DNA of 64,000 nucleotides, taken from Asterias rubens (lineage: Eukaryota; Echinodermata; Asteroidea; Forcipulatida; Asteriidae). The stretch spans positions 21,641,047 to 21,705,046 of the forward strand of contig NC_047066.1 of NCBI RefSeq assembly GCF_902459465.1, written 5' to 3'. The notes under the pieces were generated by a model. It had not been told where the DNA came from. It searched no databases and saw only the letters and a list, made by a program, of their open reading frames with translations. Positions 13,579 to 25,300 of the stretch are shown one piece after another (within the stretch, counting starts at the first letter, position 1; every line of letters starts with the position of its first letter). The translations under genes and the position numbers were made by a program.

Positions 13579-14679
13579 ATGGCTCTGTTCTACGACGTAG
13601 CACTTTGGGTAGTTTTTGTTCTAGCGGTCAAACAAACAACTGCTTCTCCGTGCTATCATCAGATGAGGAGGAGAGAGTTTTTTCGCGCAGAAAATAAACA
13701 ATTACAGCAAGTTCCATACCAACAAACTGTTAGCAGTTCTCATGTCCTCTGCGTGAGTTACTGCCATGCTGATCCTCAGTGCCACTCAGTCAATTACAAC
13801 ATTGACAATCATCTTTGTGAGTTAAACAATGCCACCAGGGCTCAGTATCCTAATGAGTTTATCACACACTATGGAAGTGTTTACTTTGATGCGGGTTTAC
13901 ATACTCCTCTTTCCTCTGCCCGTCGTTACAGTGGTTGTAATGAACTAAAAATGGCCGGTTATAATGTAACTGGAGTTTATGAAATCTTTCCAGATGCTCT
14001 AGGTAAGGGTATCAAAGTTCAATGTGACATGGAGCTTGAATATAGCAGTTGCAAGACGCTACTTGAAGCAGGGTATGATGTGAGTGGCGTCTATAAGATA
14101 CACCCTCTAGGATTCAAAGATGGTTTGCAAGTGTACTGTGATATGGACGGTGGGGGCTGGATCGTTACTCAGAGGCGACAAGACGGTAGCGTGAACTTCT
14201 ACCGCAACTGGACAGAATACCAGATCGGCTTTGGCAACCTCTCTAGTGAATTCTGGCTTGGAAATGACATCTTACGTACCCTGACAGAGTCAGCAAATAC
14301 AACCTGGAGTTTACTTATTGAGTTGGTAGATTGGAATGACGAAATAGGCTGGGCGGAGTACGGATCAATCCGGATATCAGGCATTAACTTCACACTAAGT
14401 GTTGGGTCTTACAACGCCAACAGCACAGCAGGAGACGCCCTGGCATACCACGACGGTATGATGTTTACTACCAATGACCGTGACAATGACATCAAAGATG
14501 TGAATAATTGTGCCGTGATATGCTCAGGTGCCTGGTGGTACTCTGATTGCTACGCGGCTAATCTGAACGGTGGTTATTATTACGGCGGAAAGCGGTCTTC
14601 ATTAGGAATGAACTGGTTCCAGTGGAGAGAATTTAATTCTTTGAAAAAAACTTCATTGAAAATTCGTCAGTCGTTTTAG
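13579..14679 (+). CDS. Secreted PAN plus fibrinogen C-terminal domain protein (ficolin/tenascin-like)
   Basis: A single 366-residue open frame without introns. Residues 1-22 form a hydrophobic signal peptide. Residues ~25-105 carry the Cys pattern of a PAN/apple domain (CYHQM, CVSYCHADPQCHSVNY, CELNN). Residues ~155-366 are a fibrinogen-related domain with MDGGGWIVTQRRQDGSVNF, FWLGND, a calcium-site-like NDRDNDIKD, NNCAVICSGAWWYSDC and ANLNGGYYYGG. The opening segment of the domain is present twice: GCNELKMAGYNVTGVYEIFP and then SCKTLLEAGYDVSGVYKIHP, each ending in CDM. Proteins of this type act outside the cell in ligand recognition, innate immunity or development; the exact role here is unknown. 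The start is the only ATG giving a signal peptide. The lack of introns may mean origin by retroposition or simply one-exon architecture. Confidence 0.88.
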   Translation: MALFYDVALWVVFVLAVKQTTASPCYHQMRRREFFRAENKQLQQVPYQQTVSSSHVLCVSYCHADPQCHSVNYNIDNHLCELNNATRAQYPNEFITHYGSVYFDAGLHTPLSSARRYSGCNELKMAGYNVTGVYEIFPDALGKGIKVQCDMELEYSSCKTLLEAGYDVSGVYKIHPLGFKDGLQVYCDMDGGGWIVTQRRQDGSVNFYRNWTEYQIGFGNLSSEFWLGNDILRTLTESANTTWSLLIELVDWNDEIGWAEYGSIRISGINFTLSVGSYNANSTAGDALAYHDGMMFTTNDRDNDIKDVNNCAVICSGAWWYSDCYAANLNGGYYYGGKRSSLGMNWFQWREFNSLKKTSLKIRQSF

Positions 14680-14738
14680 AGATCCAAAAGTGGAATTCTT
14701 GCGTCAGTCGTTTTAGAGATCCAAAATTGGATTCTATA
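14665..14738. repeat. 37-bp direct duplication across the stop codon
   Basis: The block cgtcagtcgttttagagatc at 14665 recurs at 14702. The first copy encodes the last residues and stop of the fibrinogen-domain gene; the second lies in the 3' UTR. The copies differ at only a few positions, which suggests a recent event. Confidence 0.85.
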
Positions 14739-15195
14739 CTAACTAAACCTTGCCATCCACATGTTCTTATAAAAAGTATGGATACAAAACGATTGACCAA
14801 TTCATTAGTAGTTTTCAGCTTAAAATGTAAAAGGGCCGGGATTATTTGAAGAAAAAACAGGTTGGCGATTTCCGTTACAACTGTTTAACAAGGGATGGAC
14901 TGCCCTTCAGTGGTGATAATTCTAAACAACTTACAACGAACATTATAACTTAACTTTGATTTTAATTTAATTGTAGTACAATTTATTATATTATGGTGTT
15001 CAGTTACTGTTACTTTCCGCATCGTTATTTCCATCGTATAACTCGTTCCACGGTACCAAAGTAGGCCGTAGTCCTGTGTTATGCGAGAGGCTATAAATTA
15101 TAATTATAGCAAGACTACAGTGTTGGACAACAGGCCATCGTGTAATCATTGAACATACTGTGTACACATTATAGGCCTTTGGCTCATGCAAGTTC

Positions 15196-15470
15196 CATTA
15201 AAGGCAGTGGACACTATTGGTAATTGTCAAAGTTGCCTTCACAGTTGGTGTATCTCAACATATGCATAAAATACCAAACCTGTGAAAATTTGAGCTCAAT
15301 CGGTCATCGAACTTGCGAGATAATAATGAAAGAGAAATTATACCCTTGTCACACGAAGTTGTGTGTGTTTAGATAGTTGATTTCGAGACCTCAAGTTCTA
15401 AACTTGAGGTCTCGAAATCAAATTCGTGGGAAATTACTTCTTTCTCAAAAACTATAGCACCAGTAGCGTT
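15196..15470. repeat. MITE-A, one terminus plus central palindrome
   Basis: It starts ttaaaggcagtggacactat and runs through the shared interior to the palindrome gatttcgagacctca / tgaggtctcgaaatc at about 15382-15420. The similarity stops near 15470, so the second terminus is missing. Confidence 0.8.
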
Positions 15471-16897
15471 CAGTAGCGGCCTACATGGCTAGTATATTAT
15501 TCGCGTTTGTGAATTTCTAGTACTGTATCACGCTAAAAGCCCCTGTACATAGACTGCCTTGAACACAAAATGGGAAGCTTGTGCAACACAGATAGCTGCA
15601 CAACTTGTTTGGGTCGGCGACTCAACATTGGAAACATGGTGCATAATATACGCACACAAGTTTGACATCATAAACAAAAATGGGAGTCGAAACTGTGGGT
15701 CAGACTCTACGTCTTTTCCCCGTGTATAGTGCTGGACAACACTTTGGCCTACGTTGAATTGGAATCATCATTCAACAATGAACAGTCGGCTGCATTTATC
15801 CCCTTTCAATTACAAGTCAGCACGAAACTTCAAAGAAAATTCAAAAATACATACCACTTGGCGGGCGTTTTACGCATTTTCATTATAGGTGGCGCTGTTT
15901 GTGCAGTCCACTAATAGCCACTTGTCCGGCAGGTTGAAAGTGAAACCACTGAGCAAGCGGGAGAGCTCCAAAACATGACACAGCTAGATATTCCTCCATG
16001 TTCACAGACAAGACGGTAATGTTAGTAAAAGTCTCTATCAAATACGATGAAAACGGGAGATTGTGCTGAGCGTGTAGTGCGTAAAATAAGTAGCAGGCGG
16101 TACGTCGCAAACTTTTTCAGTAAACTTTTTCGATGTGCTGCATCGTCCCCGCGCGCTTCCCGAGCGCACACGTTGTTCAATGCGATAGCCATTACCGTTA
16201 CAACTGCAGGGATCGATGTAATACTGTAATGCATAGAATGAAAAAACGAGGTTGACAACCAATCAATTAAAACAGCGCCTCTTACGTTTACGTCCGGTCA
16301 ACTTTATTATTTTACAACCAAATTCACTATATAGATTCATAATAATCCTCGGCGGAAATGTGTAATTTTGATCTATTTCTTCACAATTGAGAAGAAAAAA
16401 ACCTAAGTGATGTGTATACTAATGTCACAGAGTTAAAGACACAACTCTTTTGCTGTCATTATGCGGGGTGAAACTGTTTTACAGCATCTTTCTTACAAAT
16501 AAACACAACTTTTTGGTGGTACATGTACAATTAAAATATCAATACTTGATTTTTTTTGTATTTACATCAAATTAGTTTCCTTACAAATTTTCTGCAAATA
16601 CTGTCCAATTACCAACCTGGAACATATTAAGTATACAAATACGGTAGTAGTTATTATAATATTCATGCAATTTATTACCCTACACTGCACCTACTGTTTC
16701 AACAAGTAATAAACCACATTTGGACTAACTCACTAGGAGTACATTATAACTATACTTTAGGTTAAAAATTAAATGAGCAAGAGTGGGATTTGAACCTGCA
16801 ACTTGTGAATGTATGTGCCGTGCTCTGCAAATGAGCAAGTGTATACTAGCACTCTCCCTACACTACAGCAAGAAGTCAACACAGGGATCCACCCATG

Positions 16898-17402
16898 GCC
16901 CAGTCTCTTGGAGCTGCTTAAGCAAACAAATATTGCTTCATTTTGTTTTGCTATTAAGCGGAAATGAGCAGGATAGGAGTCACAAACTGTACATGTGACA
17001 TAGTACATGAGTTTGGCTGGTATAGTCTAGTCTTATCCTGGTAAGCGTAATTTTGTTATGGTTGACTTCTGCTTAGAAGCTCTATGACATAGGGCTCAGG
17101 TTTTAACACAACCTGGTCCCAATTTCATAGCGCTGCTTAGCGGCCAATTTTGTGCTTACTGTGCAATTTCTATTTCATAGTAGCGCTGCTAACCGTAAGC
17201 ACACCAAAAGGCATGCTAACCTTCCGGTGCTTACCGCACAAAAATAAATGACGTCACAATGCAAATCCACGGTAAACACGCAATATGGCTGCCCAATTTT
17301 TCTGCTAACCTGTGAAATAGTTAAGGCTTAAGCAAATTTTTCTGCTACACTAAGCACGCAAATTTGCTCACCGTTAAGCAGCGCTATGAAATTGGGCCCT
17401 GA
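16898..17402. repeat. Two adjacent MITE-B units of different subfamilies
   Basis: Unit one (about 16898-17098) ends agctctatgacatagggctc. Unit two (about 17117-17402) begins tcccaatttcatagcgctgc and ends agcgctatgaaattgggccc. The second belongs to the longer subfamily seen at 2783-3056, with inverse internal blocks on each side of its centre. Confidence 0.8.
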
Positions 17403-18464
17403 GAAGTAGAAATATTTATTATTATTGTTACAATAATTTCGCAGCACTGGACAACAACTGTACAAACATTAAACATTGATTTAGCTGAACTGTGTATGGC
17501 AAGGAATGAACAAGTACAGCAGAAGCTCTAAACTGCAATAAATTTAAATATAAATTAATCATAAAATCTGGAAGAAGCCTTTCTTTTGCTGATCATAAAC
17601 GTACTTTTGAGCTTTGGCTGACATTTCTTTAGATTATTTTTATGGATAAAATGAATACCGTTTCTAAAACTATAATCCCCCCCCCCAACAACAACAAAAA
17701 CCCAAAAATGTTTCCTGTCTTTCAAGTCATAACACCAAAAATCATGAACGTCTATACCTTTTACACCTTGAGTCAACAAATAAACAGTGACTATTCTTCG
17801 GTTATGTCTTGTATATTTTTGTTTAAAGTGAAAACACATCATTTAACTGGAATAACAAATGAGAAAATACACAATTTGTTTTTAGATTCCCTCATCTAGT
17901 TTGACTTAAAGTTATATTCAATTAACCTGTTAAAATAACATCAAATTCGGTGGTTATGGTTTAGTGATAGCCAGGAAAAACAGTTCATGCGATGTCGCTA
18001 TTTTGGGCACTTTTATGCTTATTTGAACAGGCATTTAATCAAAAGAAGCATTAGTAATTTTGGGGCGAAAGTTCCAATTGCTATTTCCTTGATTTAAACA
18101 GCATTTTAAACGTGCAAAAAATAGTTAATGGCCTGGCACTCCGACCCCAGGTGAGTTTTCATTAATAACGTTGCACATAGAACAAACATCAAGATAATGC
18201 AGTCAAAGGCACCAACACTGCCAAGCTTGGAGAAAGCTTTTTTTTTTTTTTTTTTTTTTAAGGAGTGCCCCATGAAAAACAAGCATAATATTCCATAGTG
18301 ATAGCTAAGTGCTTATTTCAACAGACCATCCCACGATAAAAAAAAGAAAAAAAGAAAGGAAATAGAAGGGTTATTGGACTATGCCTCACTCACTAGAAAG
18401 TGATGAGAGACACAACAACTAGCATCACCTGAAATCATAATTGCCGTAAAACAGGACGTTACTT

Positions 18465-18600
18465 AAGGTATTTATTTACTCTACATTTGAATGACTGCAT
18501 GCCCTGGGTAGTAATGTCTGAGATAACCGATGATGGTAGGCTGTTCCTGATCTTCACAGCTGCAGGAAACAAAGCTGTTAATAATACTTTTTGATCGATC
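18465..18600 (-). mobile_element. LINE reverse transcriptase C-terminal remnant
   Basis: The minus strand encodes a short stretch with FPAAVKIRNSLPSSV followed by a Phe-Lys region (SFKCRVNKY). This matches the usual end of non-LTR retrotransposon ORF2 proteins (W/RNSLP, then FK). Only the last ~40 codons are recognisable; the rest is missing or decayed. Confidence 0.5.
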
Positions 18601-19311
18601 ACCGACTATTGAGGAAATATATAGTGATAATTTCTCATGAAACGTAATTTGTTGACGCAAAGCCTCAAATCCAGTGAACCAGAAAGATGTTACAACAAAA
18701 CTAGTAGAAAGAATGTAATTTTTTTAATTTTAAGCCTATAATCATTTCAAATATTTTTTCAACGTAAAAAGCAGATTATCACAGTATTTTTGTCTCACAT
18801 TTAATGATAGAAACAGTTTCTTAATTCCTATTGTGCAAATACCAAGCAACAAGAAGCACATGCTCAAAAAAAGCAAAAGCTAGGTCAAATCAGAGGCTAG
18901 CTTTGGCTGCGGCTACTGCCAAGGATGTTGCTAAGGACATACTCTAATCCAAAGCATGATGACGCGGAAAATGTAGCCATAACCGCAGCTGTAGCCACCA
19001 ATTCTTACAAAGCCAAAGTCCAAACAGAGTAAAATTTGTGTGGCTAAACACTACGCATTGCAATAAAAAGTTACATTGAAATGTACTACAGTGAAAATAC
19101 ATGAAGTACATGTACAAGCGATCTCTAACAAAGGCATGCAACAATGACTTTGACACACAAAGATAAAATAAAACATCTTACACACTATACAATATTATAT
19201 ACAAACATGATGAATCTTTCAAAATGAACAAGAAAAAACACATATAAATACATATTTATATATATATCTGAATATTCATATGAGATTGTTGAATATTAAT
19301 GAGTGGTTGTG

Positions 19312-22300
19312 TCATTTCTCAGTGAGTGACAGCTGTAGTATCATAGCTAGCTCCTCCTCTTCTTGTTTTCGGCGTTGCTCCACCTCCATCAGATCCTGTT
19401 GGGACAGCTGGAGGGCAAGCTGTAGCTGGTCAACATCCCCTTGCGGCCTGGAAGGGGCGGGTCTTGGCTCCGGTAGATTGGCGGAAGAATTTACCGAGGA
19501 TGAGATAGCGTTTGGAGTTGGTTCTGGGTCAGAGGTCACAATGGGGGCGTCGCCGCCTGGTGTGCTGCTGAGGAGACTTTCTTTGATTGCTCTGTAGGGT
19601 AACAAGATGTCTTGGTTAACATTAAGGAAATGTTGGAGACTGCATGATTTAATTTTGTTCTTGAAGGGGCGCAGCAATTTTCCTCTGGTAAGGGGCATTT
19701 TTATATGTATTAGAACTTTGGAAAGGGCACCACAAAAAAAGCACAGGGCATTACAGCAATTGCTTTGGTTGCTATATGTTGTTCAAAGGTCTGAAACTGA
19801 ATCCAATTTCACGGCACTGCTCATGGTAGATTTCTACGCATGTGGCCGGCCCATTTAAATATATTAAGCCATCAGCACTTGAGTGAACTAGACTTCAATG
19901 CCAAGAGATGACAACATCTTTTTTATAATCATTATAGACTAGGTCATTTTATTTTCTACTTGCCTTTCAAGAAGTTGATCTTCAATGCCCCGCATCGATG
20001 AGGACTCTCTGCCCATAGAATCCAAGATGGCCATCTGTATTAAGAAAAAGAAACAATATATATTTGTTGTCTAAATAGGAATGGGTCACAAGTGGGAAGC
20101 CAGTCATGTCGCTCCCAGCAAAGTCGCGCCATACAAGCTTGCCCTTGGTTGTGTCAATCTTGCCCCAACACAATATCACCTCCAAGTACAGTCACCCCAA
20201 AACAAAGAAAAATTTACTGGAACTGAACTTGAAAACCAAAGAGCTCAAGATTGACGTACCCGCCCTTTACCAACTTTTGGCAGTCTCCCTATAAGTAAAT
20301 ATCTTTGTTTGGGGTTGCCAGTCAGAATCAAGTTTACCATACAACCTGGAAAGTGCCAATGGGGGATCACCCTTTTAATATTAAATTTCAAGAACTAATC
20401 ACACAGGAAACTGACTGGGTTAGTTTGAAATAGTTTTGGGTTTTTTCTGTTTTCTTTGTGAAACCCAAAACAATGTATCATCTCTTTAACAAGAATCTCA
20501 ATATCTTTCACCTGCAGCACTATTTTTCTACGTACCTGATCAGGGTCGCTAGATCCCTCCATTAAACTCTGCTGTATAGCAAGCTGCAATAACTCATCTT
20601 CACCATAGCGTACCTCCCGACTCTGACTCTGATACAACCCATAACCCTCTGGTACCTCAAACACAGATGGGTCAACCGAGCAGACCATCATGGGTGGCTC
20701 GACGGTCGCGTCTACGTCCCTGTCTGGGTCAGCCTCTTTGGCTTCAGCCACTGGGACGGGGTCAGGGTTATCCAGATCTTCGACAACGACGTTGGTAACA
20801 CCCTCGACGGGTTCTTGCTTGGCGTAAAGGTTGCCGAATGTAATACAGGCATTCAGAATATGGAATAGAGGAATTTCTGGGAAAAAAGTTTGGACAAAAT
20901 ATGAATAAGGTCAAGAGATGAAGAAGAGATGATGTTTTGCATGGTTACACAAGGTTATTAATTGCATTAATATTTCCTTTATAGGGGTATAATGTTACAA
21001 CAAATACTGAAAACTGTTTTATGTAAAATTGATTGAAATTGTTCCAGTTGAAACGATACCCAGGTTGTGGTTTCAAATCTTACCGTAGCTAACTGCTGAT
21101 TTCACAATGACTAGAATAAGTATTTTTGTCTTAGTTTATACTAAATCACAATTTCTGATTTGTACAATTCATAATCATAGCCGTGAAACCAATGTTTGTA
21201 TGAGAGAGATTGGCTGTTGCCAGCTGGGTGTTTACATCCCCTTGTGGGAGTTTTCCGAGTTCCCTTGACAGGAAGATCATCTAAACAAACAAACAAACAA
21301 ACAAATAAATATAGCCTGACCCCTTTTTCTGTGCAGCAGTTATTTGAATGATTACTACACATGTATGCTTGGTTCCAGTCAAAGATGGCTGTTGTACTCA
21401 CCAATCTTGACAGGGAAACCGGCGGGGAGTTGCAACGTGATAAAGTCTCTGAGTTTGGCAAAATGAGCGTTGCTGATGGCCATTAAGTCAATAATGGGTA
21501 ATACCTGGCAACAAGAAGATAATGAACACATTTGTAAACCACTTAATTCTCAAGTACTATAGGTTAGGTTTGTTGCTTCTTGAATTGCTAAATATATGCC
21601 GTGACCGAGCAGTCTTTTGCACCAACTTCATAATAATAATAATAATAGTTTGGGGGGCTAATCATCCTTACTCGCAGCTAAGAGCTGAATTGCGAAGGAC
21701 GCGGCTACAACGTGTTCGAGAAGCAGGCATGCAAGGGCGCCTTTGGCTGCCAGCAACATCAACCCATTATGACCAAGGAGCACAGCCAAGATCGAAAGTG
21801 TTTGATTTTTCCCGAGGGAGAAAAACCGGATGGTCTGGAAAACCCTCGTGGCACAGCAGAGATCCAACGCACAACTCAACTCACATATGGCCCTGGCGGG
21901 GAATCGAACCGGGGTCACCTTGGTGAGAGGCGAGCGCTTTACACACAAGCCAACCGTGCCACCCATGAGGAGTGTCATGGCCGAGCTATGTGTCATGGTT
22001 TAGAGCATCTTATTTAAGTTCTGGTGGTTTAGTCCTCGGAGTGTGGGTTGGAATCACAGTCATGTGTCATTTCCTTTGGATGGGACATAAAGTCATAGGT
22101 CACATAAATTAGGATAGGTTCTCCAGAACACTTATCTGGAAGAGTTAGTGGTTAACCCTGGTGTTTCTGTTTCACATAGCAAGCACCCTTGTTTAAAGGT
22201 TTCCTCAGGTTTGAGCTATAGACGATGTGACATATGTTTACATTCAAACCTCCCTCTGTTGACAAAACACTGTATACGTCATGTTTCGCCAGGCAAAAAG

Positions 22301-25300
22301 ACACATAGTCATGGTAAGATTGCATACACTTTCTAGCTGGCTGCCAAAACACGGCGGTATGCGCGCGAATCATGTTATGGTTTTCGTGTGACGTCAGAGG
22401 TCACATCCTCTATAGTGATTAAGTTCTTTTATGAGTCATCCTTGGTTTCATTACCAGAAATATATAATAATAATAATAACCCAACCAATCTTCCAACCAT
22501 AATGGATTATATTTTGTTACCCTACCTGTTCCTGCAATGATAGAGGGTGGTCTTCACTCAGCCAGAGGGTGGCGCGGAATTTCTGCACTTTACAGCAGAG
22601 TTCTTTCGGTCGACCAATGTCCCTGGTCCCCAGGTCCATATCGGCATCAAAATACTCCTCTGGTTTAATATCCGTTGGGTTAACTGGGTTGGTTACCGAT
22701 AATACATCAGTCTGTTTATAAACAACAAAAACATATAATAACACAATTACCATACCTCATACATATTCATGATTGAGTGTGGAGTTCTCATTGGTCTATA
22801 TGCACCAATGAATGCCAGAGCTATTTAGCTGTTTCTACCAAACAAGGAACTCAAGGCGCTGAGTATATACCAACTTTCAGAAAGATATGTCATTGCAGTG
22901 ATGAATTCTGAGACCCAATTATGTAGCACCTTATAAGGGTTTACAAGGTGCTACGGGCATACAGCAGCCACAGCCAGGAACAACGTGGCGAACTCCTCTT
23001 TTCGATATGTACACTGGGTTCTCTTTTACATGTGTTACACAACACATGGGACCAACGGCTTTACGTCCCATCCGAAGGAGGAAGCAATGGCTAAGTGTTT
23101 TGCTTAAGGATACAAGTGTCACGGCTGGGGATTTGACATAGGACAATCTACTACGCATACGGTTTACACTGTCACACGCTACAAATGCGCATGCATCACC
23201 AAAGCTAACAATACAAACAGGGTGTCACAATGACATGTGACATAATCCACACAAGCTGATTGGCCACTTACCGCTTGACCCGACACTTCTTCTTGCTGCT
23301 GCTCGGCAACTCCGAGCAGAGACTGCAGCGGTGAAGTGAAGACACTGGTATCTAAAAAAGGAGAATATGAATGAATGATGTGCATTTATTTATTTATTTA
23401 TTGTACATTTTGCTTTGTTTTGGTCAAATAAATAATAATATTAAGAACCATATTAAGAACTCATACCTATTTTTAAATCATCATACCTTTGATCTTGCTA
23501 TTCTTATTAATTGACTATTGTTAGTTGCATCATGATGCAACTTGCTCTCTAATCCTACCCTTTTATGTTTCCCTGCATTGTTATCGAACAATACATTTAC
23601 CCCTTTTATAGTCCAGTAATCCATCCTTTCATTCTAAACATCCTTTGTCCTCGCCACTTCACTCCTATTGGTTCATAACCACCAATATTGTTTCTGAAAT
23701 AGAAACTGTGATTGGCTGTTGTTTTCCCGCTTCTTTCTGGATCCTTCCCTTAATCCCTTTCCCCCTCTCTTTTTCTATAAATGGATATGTAATTGTTTGT
23801 ACTTGTTTTATGCCTCTGAAGAAGGTCCGGATTGGATCGAAAGCTAAGGCCATCTACCCTATTCATTATAATATTAAGAACCATATATATATATATATTT
23901 TTTTAAAATACATATACTAGGTGTAAGAGAATACAAAATCTTACTTTGTTTATTTTTCTCTTTGTCTTCTTTGGTGAGATGTTCGGATCGTGTCTTGGTA
24001 TTGAGTTGTACATTTGAGGCACTGAAGACTTTGCAATCATAACTATTGATGCCTTCCACTTTGTCGTGCCGCCAGCCCCAGATACCTGCTTTGTTTCTAC
24101 ATTAATATACAAAGGAAGAAAACAATTTACAAACTCTCAAAATAAACCTAACTGTCAACTGTCTGACCGGTGCTTTAAATTTACATGACCATAGGGTGGC
24201 ACGGTTGGCTTGTGCGTAAAGCGCTCGCCTCTCACCAAGGTGACCCCGGTTCGATTCCCGGTCGGGGCCATATGTGAGTTGAGTTGTGCGTTGGTTCTCT
24301 GCTGTGCCACGAGGGTTTTCCAGACTATCCAGTTTTCCTCCCTCAGGAAAAATCAAACACTTTCGATCTTGGCTGTGCTCCGTGGTCATAATGGGTTGAT
24401 GTGGCTGGCAGCTGAATGCGCCCTTGCATGCCTGCTTCTCGAACACGTTGTAGCCGCGTCCTTCGCAATTCAGCTCTTAGCTGCGAGTTCAGCTCTTAGC
24501 TCTTAGGAGGATGATTAGCCCCCCAAATTATTATTATTATTATTATAGGAACGAGGCCAGTGATACTAGTCTTGGGCTGGTTAACTTAGAAATAGGCTAG
24601 TTCAGTGGTCTTGTGATTTTCAATAGACCGTGCAAGTCTAACTCATGTTGAACTATTTTTGGGACCACTATGGTTCCACTCATACACTGCTTAATAGAGT
24701 GAAGGAAACTTAGTGCGCTATCACGGTCCGTCATTTTGTAAAACATTTGGTTCCACAAAGTTATATTTGTTCACAGAGTAAAAAGGAAAATCACACATTT
24801 TCGAGGCATATTTATTCAATTATACTTTTACAGCCATTGGACACTTTCGGTCAATCTGTAAACTTTTTTTTCTGTTCCGAAAGTGTCCAATGGCTTTAAA
24901 ACAAATGCCTTTAGCCCAAAGCGACCAATCTAAGGCAACATGTCCCTTTAACAAACTGACCTTGTAAATTCTATCTTGCCAGTGTCGATATAGGTGTTGG
25001 TTATAGATGAGGTTAATCTGGTTGCTATGGCATCCTCCGAGGGACGCATACGGGAAAGGTCATGGCGGGGTTGAAGTTCAAGTAGCTCGGAATAAACAAC
25101 CTTCTTGTCATGGTCAATCTCCATGAAGTGAAACTTGTTATCGTCTGAAAAGAAAAATGAACGTTCAGAATATTAAGAACGCTGCTGTTTGAACTCTCAA
25201 CTCTCGTTGAACAACACTTTGAATCAAACAACTGTGCACAGAACTACATGTGCACTGTGTTGATGCATTTACCATGTCATATTGCAGTCTGGCCTAGTGC

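Larger units (their letters stand above)
14739..19311. other. Intergenic stretch between the fibrinogen-domain gene and ANKRD13
   Basis: No exon is recognised. Repeats seen are MITE-A (15196-15470), two MITE-B units (16898-17402) and a LINE remnant (18465-18600). A CpG-containing stretch at about 15890-16260 differs from its AT-rich surroundings and holds overlapping short open frames on both strands. None has a recognised domain, but it could be an unassigned first exon or promoter. The part next to 19312 should include the ANKRD13 3' UTR. Confidence 0.45.

Noticed and set aside
15890-16260. Hidden gene in a CpG-containing stretch
   Set aside because: Several short overlapping frames exist on both strands, but none shows a domain, a clear splice pattern or a match to a known protein. 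Kept only as a note on the intergenic region.
21522-21926. 134-codon open frame and overlapping frames near 21658-22017
   Set aside because: They fall in SINE2; the inverse frames recur in the second copy at 24102-24506.
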